Source of the DNA: an uncultured Desulfobacter sp.
GTDB taxonomy: Bacteria > Desulfobacterota > Desulfobacteria > Desulfobacterales > Desulfobacteraceae
Assembly: GCF_963677125.1 (NCBI RefSeq)
Contig: NZ_OY781882.1
Span: 2,860,501 to 2,924,500 of the forward strand
Reading direction: 5' to 3'
Length of the DNA: 64,000 bases
The first letter of the stretch is position 1; the number at the start of each line of letters is the position of its first letter. This document shows positions 54,874 to 62,171 of the stretch, one piece after another. The notes under the pieces are model-generated. The model was not told where the DNA came from. It did no database searches and worked only from the letters and a program-made list of their open reading frames with translations. A program made the translations under genes and the position numbers.

Positions 54874-55593
54874 TTAATCTTGTGTCTTTTTTCTTTTATC
54901 CTTAACCACAAAGGAATTACCACCAGGCCCCCGTTTTAACTCAAATAAATCAATTGCCTTGAAAAGGCTGCTGAGGTTTTTATAACCATAGTTTCTGGTA
55001 TCAAAAGAAGTTTTGTTTGAAATGTGCGACCCGACTACACCCAGATGTGCCCAGCCATTGTCTTCCTCTGTTGCCTCTATGGCCTGCCGAAGTAAATTTA
55101 TCAGCTTTGTATCCGATTTGATATTTTTTAATTCTTCAACCTTACCGTCTTTGCTTTTAAGACCTTGATCTAAGTATAAAAATTTTGAGCATGCGTTCAC
55201 AAACGGCAAAGGGGTTTTGCGTTCTCCGAACCCAAGCACAACCTTACCCTCGGCAAGAACTCGGGTAACCAGAGGGGTAAAATCACAGTCTGAGGATACA
55301 AAACACATCACATCTATATTTTTGGTATACAAGATATCCATTGCGTCTATGACCAAGGCAATATCAGATGCATTTTTCCCTTTTGTAAGGTCATATTGCT
55401 GTATAGGTTGAATCGCGTATTCATTTAACAAATCTTCCCAAGGCTTCAGAGATGGGTTCTTCCAATTTCCATAGGCCTTTCTGATGGTAACTACGCCATA
55501 CTTTGCAACTTCACTAAGTACAGATTCAAATTTACCGGCTGGTGCATTATCCGCATCAATAAATAATGCAATCTTTTGATTTGACTCATTCAT
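54874..55593 (-). CDS. NYN-domain (LabA/DUF88-like) protein with OST-HTH end
   Basis: A 239-aa protein. The N-terminal NYN/PIN-like nuclease fold (~7-150) keeps the acidic residues: IALFIDADNAP, NASDIALVIDAMDIL and FVSSDCDFTPLVTRVLAEG. The C-terminal ~70 residues (KLINLLRQAIEATEEDNGWAHLG) look like an OST-HTH/LOTUS RNA-binding domain. Such proteins are predicted RNases. It overlaps the upstream DUF1835 gene by 8 nt, so the two are one unit. No clear ribosome site, consistent with coupled translation. Confidence 0.85.
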   Translation of the reverse strand: MNESNQKIALFIDADNAPAGKFESVLSEVAKYGVVTIRKAYGNWKNPSLKPWEDLLNEYAIQPIQQYDLTKGKNASDIALVIDAMDILYTKNIDVMCFVSSDCDFTPLVTRVLAEGKVVLGFGERKTPLPFVNACSKFLYLDQGLKSKDGKVEELKNIKSDTKLINLLRQAIEATEEDNGWAHLGVVGSHISNKTSFDTRNYGYKNLSSLFKAIDLFELKRGPGGNSFVVKDKRKKTQD

Positions 55594-56452
55594 TTGGAAG
55601 CACCCGAAATAATTTTAAATCGGCAACATCTTCCCATTGGGGCAATCTTGGGTTTGGACCTTCAATTTTGATCAGCGGCGGTTCCCTGTCTGCCAATGCA
55701 TTAATTTTCTGCCAAAGCGTAATATCACCCCAGTACTGCGGTGGCTCGTCCCGTGCTGCAACAAACGAAAAAATCTCATGTGGGACTTCGACCCCTGAAC
55801 GTATTGCCTCAAGTGCCAATTTTTCAAGCTTGCCCAGCCCGGTTGCTTTATCAGGAGATTCTTCCATCCAACGCGTTACAGCTGCCGGTATCCAGGGCAA
55901 AGGCGCATCGATTTTTGACAGCTTTATGAACTCAGCTTTATCCTGGCGTGCAAATGCGCGGTCAACACGTTCTGCAAAAACAAAGTGATCCGATGTCAAT
56001 TGTTGGCGCCGGCTATACATGGAAGCCAGTTGATCGGGAGAAAGCTGCCCAAGGCCATGATAGGGCTCAATGCCCGGAAAGGCATCTATGCAGAGAAGAT
56101 CAGCATCTTCATTGCCAAGAAACCGCATGCACGCAAGGATGTGGCAAAGCATGGACTGGTCAAAGAGACATGCATCAAACCAGAGAACCAACGAATCATA
56201 CTCTGATGCTGTTTTCAGCTTGGCATATTGGGCTTTCAAGGTATCAAAAACGTCTTGTTTGCTTATGCCACCGCCAGTGACATCTTCAAGAAAACCTGCC
56301 CGGGCATCCAGCGTGGCGTCATCCGGCCATCCAGGTTTTCTTGGCCCATCGTAAAGGATATCGTGCCAAACGAACACTTCGCCGGGAATTGTGCTCTTTG
56401 CCAAGAGCTCTCCGGCCATATCGCCGCTTGTAATATGTAAAATTCGTTTCAT
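55586..56452 (-). CDS. DUF1835 domain protein
   Basis: A 288-aa cytoplasmic protein of the DUF1835 family: HITSGDMAGEL at the start, VWHDILYDGP, and LVLWFDACLFDQSMLCHIL. The C-terminal half carries a helical DUF3658-like segment. Function is unknown. The 8-nt overlap with the NYN gene suggests a shared task. The ribosome site is poor. Confidence 0.75.
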   Translation of the reverse strand: MKRILHITSGDMAGELLAKSTIPGEVFVWHDILYDGPRKPGWPDDATLDARAGFLEDVTGGGISKQDVFDTLKAQYAKLKTASEYDSLVLWFDACLFDQSMLCHILACMRFLGNEDADLLCIDAFPGIEPYHGLGQLSPDQLASMYSRRQQLTSDHFVFAERVDRAFARQDKAEFIKLSKIDAPLPWIPAAVTRWMEESPDKATGLGKLEKLALEAIRSGVEVPHEIFSFVAARDEPPQYWGDITLWQKINALADREPPLIKIEGPNPRLPQWEDVADLKLFRVLPNE

Positions 56453-56461
56453 CTGAGTATG

Positions 56462-56923
56462 CTATTTGCTGCAATCGCCTTTCGTTGCCATTTCCAGTTC
56501 ACTTACAGCTTTTTTGCCTTCTTCTTCATCAACAAGCTCTAATCCGGCACCCCCAACAAATACGCCCAGCTTAATATATTGACGAATAAAATAAAGCATA
56601 CCACTTTTGACTTTTATTATAAGGTCGTTCGGAGAAAATTCAGATTCTGTAGAAATCTTATGCTCCTTATCACCTTCGACTTCTTCATAAAAAAACATAT
56701 ACGGTGCAGTTTGACCAATACAGTTCCCATCAACCCATATATCTTTCTTTAAAGCAGTGCCAATTCCACCGGAGCGATATATGTACAATCCCGCATTGCC
56801 ATCTGATGGCGGATTAAATTTATGAGCTTCATTCGTTAATTTAATATCTTCCATCGGAACAGAGGCGCATCCAGCAAATAAAACAGTCGAAACCAAAGCG
56901 ATCAACACAATTCCTCTAAGCAT
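56462..56923 (-). CDS. DUF2846-like lipoprotein
   Basis: A 153-aa lipoprotein. The ATG at 56921-56923 with AAAGGAGG upstream gives a signal peptide ending in a lipobox (STVLFAGCAS). The frame extends 45 codons further but that part is not plausible. The mature part (GNAGLYIYRSGGIGTALKKDIWVDG, GQTAPYMFFYEEV) resembles DUF2846 proteins, small beta-rich envelope proteins of unknown role. It lies 9 nt from the DUF1835 start and may be co-transcribed with it. Confidence 0.7.
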   Translation of the reverse strand: MLRGIVLIALVSTVLFAGCASVPMEDIKLTNEAHKFNPPSDGNAGLYIYRSGGIGTALKKDIWVDGNCIGQTAPYMFFYEEVEGDKEHKISTESEFSPNDLIIKVKSGMLYFIRQYIKLGVFVGGAGLELVDEEEGKKAVSELEMATKGDCSK

Positions 56924-57239
56924 TTTCTCCTCCTTTTGCCGATCAAAAACGGCATAAGCGATTCTTTCGGTTTGTAAGAACGGTGTAATGTCATCGGCAG
57001 ATTTATGTACCAAATCTTTGAATAATTCCTTCCCATCTCGTAAATGCGTGCATTGCATGAAATCTTAGAGCTTACATGGCTTAGTATTTCATGGCGAACC
57101 GTGAAACTGACAAAATTACTTCTTGGGTTTAGAATCCAAATTAAACCCACGACTAACTTTTATTCAAACCCATAGCATCATTTAAGACGGGTGTCTATCG
57201 GAAAACCCCTTAATTTTTTATGAGTTGAAAACGTCTGTC

Positions 57240-57827
57240 CTACGTCCGCCAGATCAACAGGCTCTCACGCATCGGCATGGGTCCAAGACAGAACCGTTTT
57301 ATCTCATCCTGCTCAGCCCAGTCACGTCTTATTTTTAGATTGGGTGACCGGCCGTCCACGTCATTGATCACCCGAGCCACCCCCTTCATGCCGCGGATGG
57401 CTTGCCTGCGGTAGGAATCAAAGCAGTATATCCACTTTTCATCCATGGCCGTTACCATAAGATAGTGTTCATCACGGGGGGTCAAAAGGATATTGCACAG
57501 CACCACCCCGCCCTCTGACAGACAGAATTCGATCTGCCCGCCCGGTTCCAGGGAGACCTGCTCTTTTTCCAAAAACTGGGTGGCAACGGAAAACGCCTTT
57601 ATCCGGTAGGAATTTAGCCAGTTGCCAACCAGACGTACGGCATATTTGCTGGTGCCGCCGACACCAAACCGGGAGTCCCGGCCCACCGTATCGAGACAAT
57701 AAAGGTAAATATGCCGGATAACCATGGGGGGAATTTCCTTGCGTTGAAATAAAAAAGAGATGGCATTGGTAATGGCTGTGGGCACACAATCATACTCAGA
57801 AATCTGGTAGTGAAACGGCGAATACAT
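57240..57827 (-). CDS. C39-like papain-fold cysteine peptidase or transferase
   Basis: A 195-aa soluble protein without signal peptide or membrane segment. Residues fitting a Cys-His-Asp triad: Cys14 in EYDCVPTAITNAI, His121 in RDEHYLMVTAMD and Asp137 in CFDSYRR, as in C39 peptidases (which trim double-glycine leaders) and BtrH-like acyltransferases. No ABC exporter is fused or adjacent. The ATG at 57825-57827 is preferred to a GTG two codons earlier because AGGA is better spaced. It directly follows the sigma-54 activator, so both are co-transcribed, divergent from the biosynthetic operon. Its substrate may be one of the small peptides; this is inference. Confidence 0.65.
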   Translation of the reverse strand: MYSPFHYQISEYDCVPTAITNAISFLFQRKEIPPMVIRHIYLYCLDTVGRDSRFGVGGTSKYAVRLVGNWLNSYRIKAFSVATQFLEKEQVSLEPGGQIEFCLSEGGVVLCNILLTPRDEHYLMVTAMDEKWIYCFDSYRRQAIRGMKGVARVINDVDGRSPNLKIRRDWAEQDEIKRFCLGPMPMRESLLIWRT

Positions 57828-57833
57828 GAACAC

Positions 57834-59255
57834 TTATCCTTTAATTTTAAACGCTGCTTTATCCAGTCCCAATTTTTTCATTTTGGCATACAGACCCCTG
57901 GGATGAATGCCTGCAATTTCGGCGGTTTCTCCGATTTTTCCATGGGTTTTCTTCAGCACCATGGCCAGATACAGCGCCTCCACCTGATCACATACAGCTT
58001 CTCGGACCTGGGGCAGGGTCATGGTTTCCCATTCCCTGGGCAGACAAAGCGCCGACTCGCCATCGCCGTTCTGGACGGGTTTAGCATCATGGAAAACCGA
58101 CGGCAGCTCTTCCAAAGTAATCATATCCGACTTGCACAGCAGAACGGCCCGCTCAATAACATTCATCAATTCCCGTATATTGCCCGGCCAGTGGTAGTTG
58201 CACAAAGCCTCCATGGCCTGCTGGGAAAATCGTTTAAGATTTCTGCCGAATTTCTGCTGGTTCATGGTCAGAAAATGGTTGGTCAGTGAGGGGATATCCT
58301 CTTTACGCTTTCTCAAAGGAGGAAGTGTTAATGAAATTACCCCGAGCCGGTAGTAAAGATCTTTTCGAAAGGTCCCTTTTTCAACTTCTTCTTCAAGATC
58401 TTTGTTGGTGGCCGCAATCACCCGGACATCCACCCAAACCGGTTTTTCACCACCCACTGGCGTAAATTCGAGTTCCTGCAGCACCCGGAGCAGCTTGGTC
58501 TGCATCTGCAGGGGCATCTCTCCGATTTCATCCAGAAAAATCGTGCCGCCATGGGCAAGCTCAAATGCGCCCCGCCGGGAGCGCACTGCGCCGGTAAACG
58601 CCCCCTGCTCATGCCCGAACAACTCGCTTTCCATTAACTGTTCGGGAATGGCGGCCATATTGATGGCGATAAAAGGCCCTGTGGATCTGTGGCTGTCTGC
58701 ATGGATGGCTTTGGACAGATGTTCTTTGCCCACACCTGTTTCACCCAGGAGCAGTATGGTGGCATCACTGGAGACAACCTGGCGGGTTTCATCTAGAAAG
58801 ACCTGCATGTCCCGGCTGTTGGAGGTAAAATCGTTAAGCCGGGGCAAAAAACGCCCCCGCCGGTCAAACCGCTCCGCATAATAAAACTGACGGCGGGATT
58901 CCAGCGTTGTTTCAAGGGCTTCTAAAAGGCTGTCCATTGGAATACCCGAATAGAGCACCACATCAACGCCCGAGGCCAGAAGATTGGCATGCTCTTCCGA
59001 TGACTCCCGATTGTGCAGCACAATGGTCATGGGTGCTTCAGGAAGATCGTTGAGCAGGGAAATACTTGACTCAACAGGTTTGGGTATTGCGGGACTGCTG
59101 ACAATGAACACGTCTGCGCAGCTTCTGGCAAGGGCCTGCCAGGAGAGGGTACTGGGTTTAAAAAACTGAAGCTGAACATCCTGCTCCGCCAGCCTGTTGG
59201 CAAGCTCGGTACGTATTTTTGTCTCTTTAATGGCGCACGCCAGTCGAATCAACAT
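57834..59255 (-). CDS. Sigma-54-dependent activator with degenerate receiver domain
   Basis: A 473-aa activator. Residues ~1-120 have a CheY-like layout, but the position of the phospho-acceptor Asp reads VFIVSSPAIP, so phosphorylation is unlikely. The AAA+ domain (~145-370) is intact: GETGVGKEHLSKAI, GAFTGA and GTIFLDEIGEMP. The C-terminal Fis-type helix-turn-helix reads IGETAEIAGIHPRGLYAKMKKLG. No kinase gene is nearby. It probably binds upstream of the -24/-12 promoter 280 nt away on the other strand and switches on the cluster through a ligand or protein partner. Confidence 0.88.
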   Translation of the reverse strand: MLIRLACAIKETKIRTELANRLAEQDVQLQFFKPSTLSWQALARSCADVFIVSSPAIPKPVESSISLLNDLPEAPMTIVLHNRESSEEHANLLASGVDVVLYSGIPMDSLLEALETTLESRRQFYYAERFDRRGRFLPRLNDFTSNSRDMQVFLDETRQVVSSDATILLLGETGVGKEHLSKAIHADSHRSTGPFIAINMAAIPEQLMESELFGHEQGAFTGAVRSRRGAFELAHGGTIFLDEIGEMPLQMQTKLLRVLQELEFTPVGGEKPVWVDVRVIAATNKDLEEEVEKGTFRKDLYYRLGVISLTLPPLRKRKEDIPSLTNHFLTMNQQKFGRNLKRFSQQAMEALCNYHWPGNIRELMNVIERAVLLCKSDMITLEELPSVFHDAKPVQNGDGESALCLPREWETMTLPQVREAVCDQVEALYLAMVLKKTHGKIGETAEIAGIHPRGLYAKMKKLGLDKAAFKIKG

Positions 59256-59438
59256 AAAAACCGCATTTCATTTCCGGTAAAAATTTACTGTTTACAATTA
59301 CATGTCGAAGTATATAGAAATTAAATACAACAAGCAATATGCTTTTAAAATAAAGAGTATTTCTTTATGAACCACAATTTACACATCAAAAAATCGGATA
59401 AAAATTACCACATTATAAACATAAACCCCAATATTTAT

Positions 59439-59464
59439 ATTTTCAGTAAAATTTTTCTGAAAAT
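59439..59464. promoter_or_regulatory. Candidate activator site (inverted repeat)
   Basis: ATTTTCAG and CTGAAAAT separated by 10 nt, centred about 85 bp upstream of the -24 element, within the normal range for a sigma-54 enhancer. Confidence 0.45.
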
Positions 59465-59533
59465 TGCAACATACAACGCACACAGACAAGACTAACACAC
59501 TGAAATAATACATATTATTTTTTCACTCTTAAA

Positions 59534-59550
59534 TGGCACGCAGGTTGCTA
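59534..59550 (+). promoter_or_regulatory. Near-perfect sigma-54 (-24/-12) promoter
   Basis: TGGCACGCAGGTTGCTA, matching TGGCACG-N4-TTGCW throughout. Transcription would start near 59562 and run through the two small genes, the acyltransferase, the ATP-grasp ligase and the decarboxylase. Confidence 0.9.
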
Positions 59551-59620
59551 TGTGGATGCTGGAATTTAAACCCACACCCGGCCAAAACGGCCGGTCAAAA
59601 ACCAAAGAGGAAAGGAAGTC

Positions 59621-59782
59621 ATGAGCAGGGAAAAGATCAGCCGGAACAAAAGCAAGAGTCCAAGATTCAAAGAGAGCTACGATGAAGATTATGATTGGGA
59701 AGACAAGCAGGAAGACCGGAAACGCAGAAAAAAAATGAACAAAAGACCTAAACGACCGGCTGACAGCAGGGAAAAATGGTAG
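59621..59782 (+). CDS. Small highly charged protein, 53 aa
   Basis: Too short for ordinary gene calling but well supported: GAGGAAAGGAA just before the ATG, first gene after the sigma-54 promoter, and close spacing to the next small gene. About 20 of 53 residues are Lys/Arg and 12 Asp/Glu. The middle (ESYDEDYDWEDKQED) is acidic and aromatic, the rest basic (DRKRRKKMNKRPKRP). It has no Cys, signal peptide or double-Gly. It could be a ribosomally made substrate for the cluster enzymes or an RNA-binding accessory. No family recognised. Confidence 0.6.
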   Translation: MSREKISRNKSKSPRFKESYDEDYDWEDKQEDRKRRKKMNKRPKRPADSREKW

Positions 59783-59812
59783 GCTGCGCCGCCGACTTAA
59801 AGGAAAAAAGAA

Positions 59813-59929
59813 ATGACTACCGCAAAAACAATTAAAATATACATCAATGCATACGACTGCAATTATCAAACGGCCTGGAACTATTTTGGCGGGAAGATCT
59901 CCCGGATCAACAGAACTTTCAGACATTAG
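59813..59929 (+). CDS. Small aromatic-rich peptide, 38 aa
   Basis: AAAGGA lies 8 nt before the ATG. The stop TAG overlaps the AGGTGA ribosome site of the following acyltransferase gene, so the frame is tightly packed in the operon. Content: IKIYINAYDCNYQTAWNYF, with four Tyr, one Trp, two Phe and one Cys (residue 16), then GGKISR. The aromatic core and the GG followed by a basic tail are suggestive of a modified peptide or a precursor, but no known precursor family was recognised. Confidence 0.55.
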   Translation: MTTAKTIKIYINAYDCNYQTAWNYFGGKISRINRTFRH

Positions 59930-59939
59930 GTGAATATCA

Positions 59940-60896
59940 ATGAAATCCATTATTATTACAGATCCGGAACACTGCCGGCAGGCCTGGGAGAAATATTGGC
60001 CGGTCCAGGACATATTTGATCTTTGGGCCGTCAGACAATGTTTTAACGCTTCATTCAAAAGACCTTTAAGTTTTCATCTTATCGAAAATAAAGGACAGAT
60101 TGTAGGTTTTCTGCCGCTAAGCCTGGTTGAAGAGACCGGTGAATACGTTTTCTTTCCCGGCGAAACCTGGAAGGGTAAAACATGGCTGGAGCAAAACCGG
60201 GTTCTTGCACAGTCTCCGGAAGTATTCCAGGCATTGTGCGAATCAGTTCCCGGACCCTTAAATTTGAGATATCTGCGTTTCAATCCGCTGTTTGACAAAA
60301 TTGAACAGGCCGGGACTGATGAGACAGGTTATCTTTTCTACCCCCGGATGCACGATTTCTCCATGGACAATTTCTGGCTTGCATTCCCGGGGAAAACCAG
60401 AAAAAAACTCAAGGCGGATGTAAAAAAATTTGAAGAACGCCAACTCACCTGGCGATACAATCATCAGCCGGACCTGAGCGAGTTGTTTCGCTTAAATATG
60501 GCGGCATTCACATCTGATTCTTACTTCAGCGATGCGCGGTTTTACCGCTCTTTTGAACAATTTGCAGCATATCTGCGGGATATGGGCATGCTCAGAATCA
60601 CCACGGCGATTGTGGAAGGAAAAATTGCAGCCGTGGATATGGGTGCTGTTTTCAACAACACTTACACGGTTGTGGCCGGGGGTACCCATCCGGATTTTAT
60701 CGGTATTGCAAAGGTGATCAACCTGCACCACTTGGAATGGGCCTGCCACAACCGGTTGGAGGCCGTAGATTTTCTATGCGGCAGCTTTAATTGGAAAGAA
60801 CGGTTTCGCTTAAGCCCCAGGCCATCATACGAAATTCACACCCAACCAAATGCAGATGTACATCATGGGAGCCATTATGGCCGCAAAGCAGTCTAA
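59940..60896 (+). CDS. FemAB/CelD-like GNAT-fold acyltransferase
   Basis: A 318-aa protein. The C-terminal half (~155-300) fits the BioF2/CelD acetyltransferase or FemAB aminoacyltransferase fold: FPGKTRKKLKADVKKFEER, then IVEGKIAAVDMGAVFNNTYTVVAGGTHPDFIGIAKVI, and DFLCGSFNWKERFR near the end. Such enzymes join acyl or aminoacyl groups to amines, using acyl-CoA or aminoacyl-tRNA. AGGTGA 6 nt before the ATG lies over the stop of the 38-aa gene. It overlaps the ATP-grasp gene by 20 nt. Confidence 0.78.
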   Translation: MKSIIITDPEHCRQAWEKYWPVQDIFDLWAVRQCFNASFKRPLSFHLIENKGQIVGFLPLSLVEETGEYVFFPGETWKGKTWLEQNRVLAQSPEVFQALCESVPGPLNLRYLRFNPLFDKIEQAGTDETGYLFYPRMHDFSMDNFWLAFPGKTRKKLKADVKKFEERQLTWRYNHQPDLSELFRLNMAAFTSDSYFSDARFYRSFEQFAAYLRDMGMLRITTAIVEGKIAAVDMGAVFNNTYTVVAGGTHPDFIGIAKVINLHHLEWACHNRLEAVDFLCGSFNWKERFRLSPRPSYEIHTQPNADVHHGSHYGRKAV

Positions 60897-62169
60897 ACCT
60901 GAAAACAATCGAGTGCTGGTGGTGGGCACCACATCCGACTACATTGAATGGATCAGAAAGGTCCGTCCCGGACAGGTCCTTTTTTTGACAGCGCCCACGG
61001 TTCGAGAAAATGCCACAGAGCCTCGTCCGGAAAACGGAGAAGAAATTTTATGCCCCATCAGCGATATTGATGCTGCAATGCAGGCATTAAACCGCCACAA
61101 AAAAACCTTCGGGACAGTCCTTTCCGGTATTGCCTGCTTTGACTGCGAATCCATGGAGGCCGCATCCATTCTGGCAAAAAAAATGGACCTGCCCTACCCC
61201 GATATTGAGGCAATCAAAAACAGCAGAGATAAATTTATCTCAAAACAATTGTGGGAAAAAAATCAGATTCCTTGCCCTCGAACCTGCCCGGTCAACGCTG
61301 AAACTGAGATATTAAATTTTCTGGACCAGGTACCGGCAGGCATTGTGCTCAAACCCTTTTGCGGTTCCGGCAGTGAACTTGTATTCAAATGCACCACCCG
61401 AAAAGAGTGCAATGCCGCATTCAAGGCGGCGTCAGACGGACTTGCTGCACGATCCGGCAATCCTTTATTTAAGCCTACGGATATTGGCCCATTCCAGATG
61501 CTGGCCGAGGAATGGGTGGCCGGCCCTGAATTTTCCTGTGATTTTCTCATGGAAAAAGACCAGGCCGTTATCCTGCGCAAAACCCGCAAAATAAAAGTGG
61601 ACAGCCGACCCTTCGGCACCATCTCCGGATATGCAATCTGCCCGGAAAATGATGATCATGGGAAAATGCCCGGTAATGACATTCTGGCCGATCTGTTTTA
61701 CAGCGCCGCCAGGGCACTGGGCATTAAAACCGGCGTGTGCATGGTGGACTTTATCCTGCGAAATAGAGAAGCCGTACTCATAGAAATGACGCCGAGACCC
61801 GGTGGAGACTGCTTACCCTTCCTGCTAAAGGAAGCAGGCAACATCGACATTCTCGGGTTAACTTTGGATGCCGCCCAGGGTTTTGCCTGGAAAAATGAAA
61901 AAAAAGTGCCATACCGCCCCCTGGTGGCGTTCCGCATCCATGCCCGGAAAAACGGCGTGTTAAAACGCATTAAAACGGATGCCGTGGAAAACGACAGCCG
62001 GGTAAAAAAAATACACCTGATTCACCCGCCGGGACACAAGATAACCATGCCACCCCAAGACTACGATTCTTGGCTCTTAGGGCACATGATCATAGAACCG
62101 CACCGGCACAAATTTTTTGAAACCGAGTGTCTATTACTTGCCAAACGTATCGACATTGAAATGGATTAG
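60877..62169 (+). CDS. ATP-grasp carboxylate-amine ligase
   Basis: A 430-aa enzyme. The N-terminal Rossmann-like region (VLVVGTTSDYIEWI) is followed by the ATP-grasp fold: GIVLKPFCGSGSELVF for the nucleotide loop, AEEWVAGPEFSCDF for the hinge, and LIEMTPRPGGDCLPFL for the Mg-binding Glu/Arg/Asn-like loop. It is closest in pattern to the CarB/PurK/BacD-like amino acid ligases rather than RimK. The frame has earlier ATGs; GGGAG 5 nt before the ATG at 60877 decides the start. It should form an amide or peptide bond with ADP release. Substrates unknown. Confidence 0.82.
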   Translation: MAAKQSKPENNRVLVVGTTSDYIEWIRKVRPGQVLFLTAPTVRENATEPRPENGEEILCPISDIDAAMQALNRHKKTFGTVLSGIACFDCESMEAASILAKKMDLPYPDIEAIKNSRDKFISKQLWEKNQIPCPRTCPVNAETEILNFLDQVPAGIVLKPFCGSGSELVFKCTTRKECNAAFKAASDGLAARSGNPLFKPTDIGPFQMLAEEWVAGPEFSCDFLMEKDQAVILRKTRKIKVDSRPFGTISGYAICPENDDHGKMPGNDILADLFYSAARALGIKTGVCMVDFILRNREAVLIEMTPRPGGDCLPFLLKEAGNIDILGLTLDAAQGFAWKNEKKVPYRPLVAFRIHARKNGVLKRIKTDAVENDSRVKKIHLIHPPGHKITMPPQDYDSWLLGHMIIEPHRHKFFETECLLLAKRIDIEMD

Positions 62170-62171
62170 GC

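Larger units (their letters stand above)
59256..59620. other. Control region of the peptide-like cluster
   Basis: A 365-bp, very AT-rich divergent region. It holds the -24/-12 promoter, a leader of about 60 nt, and an inverted repeat (59439-59464) that could be an enhancer. A long minus-strand open frame crossing it is a shadow. Confidence 0.7.

Noticed and set aside
59492..60058. 188-codon minus-strand open frame across the sigma-54 promoter and small genes
   Set aside because: It runs antisense to better-supported features (promoter, two ribosome sites, acyltransferase start) and has a low-complexity Phe/Ser-rich translation.
59621..62169. Graspetide (microviridin-type) cluster
   Set aside because: The ATP-grasp protein lacks the RimK-like pattern of graspetide ligases, and the small proteins lack the known core motifs. 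An ATP-grasp plus a small peptide alone is not enough.
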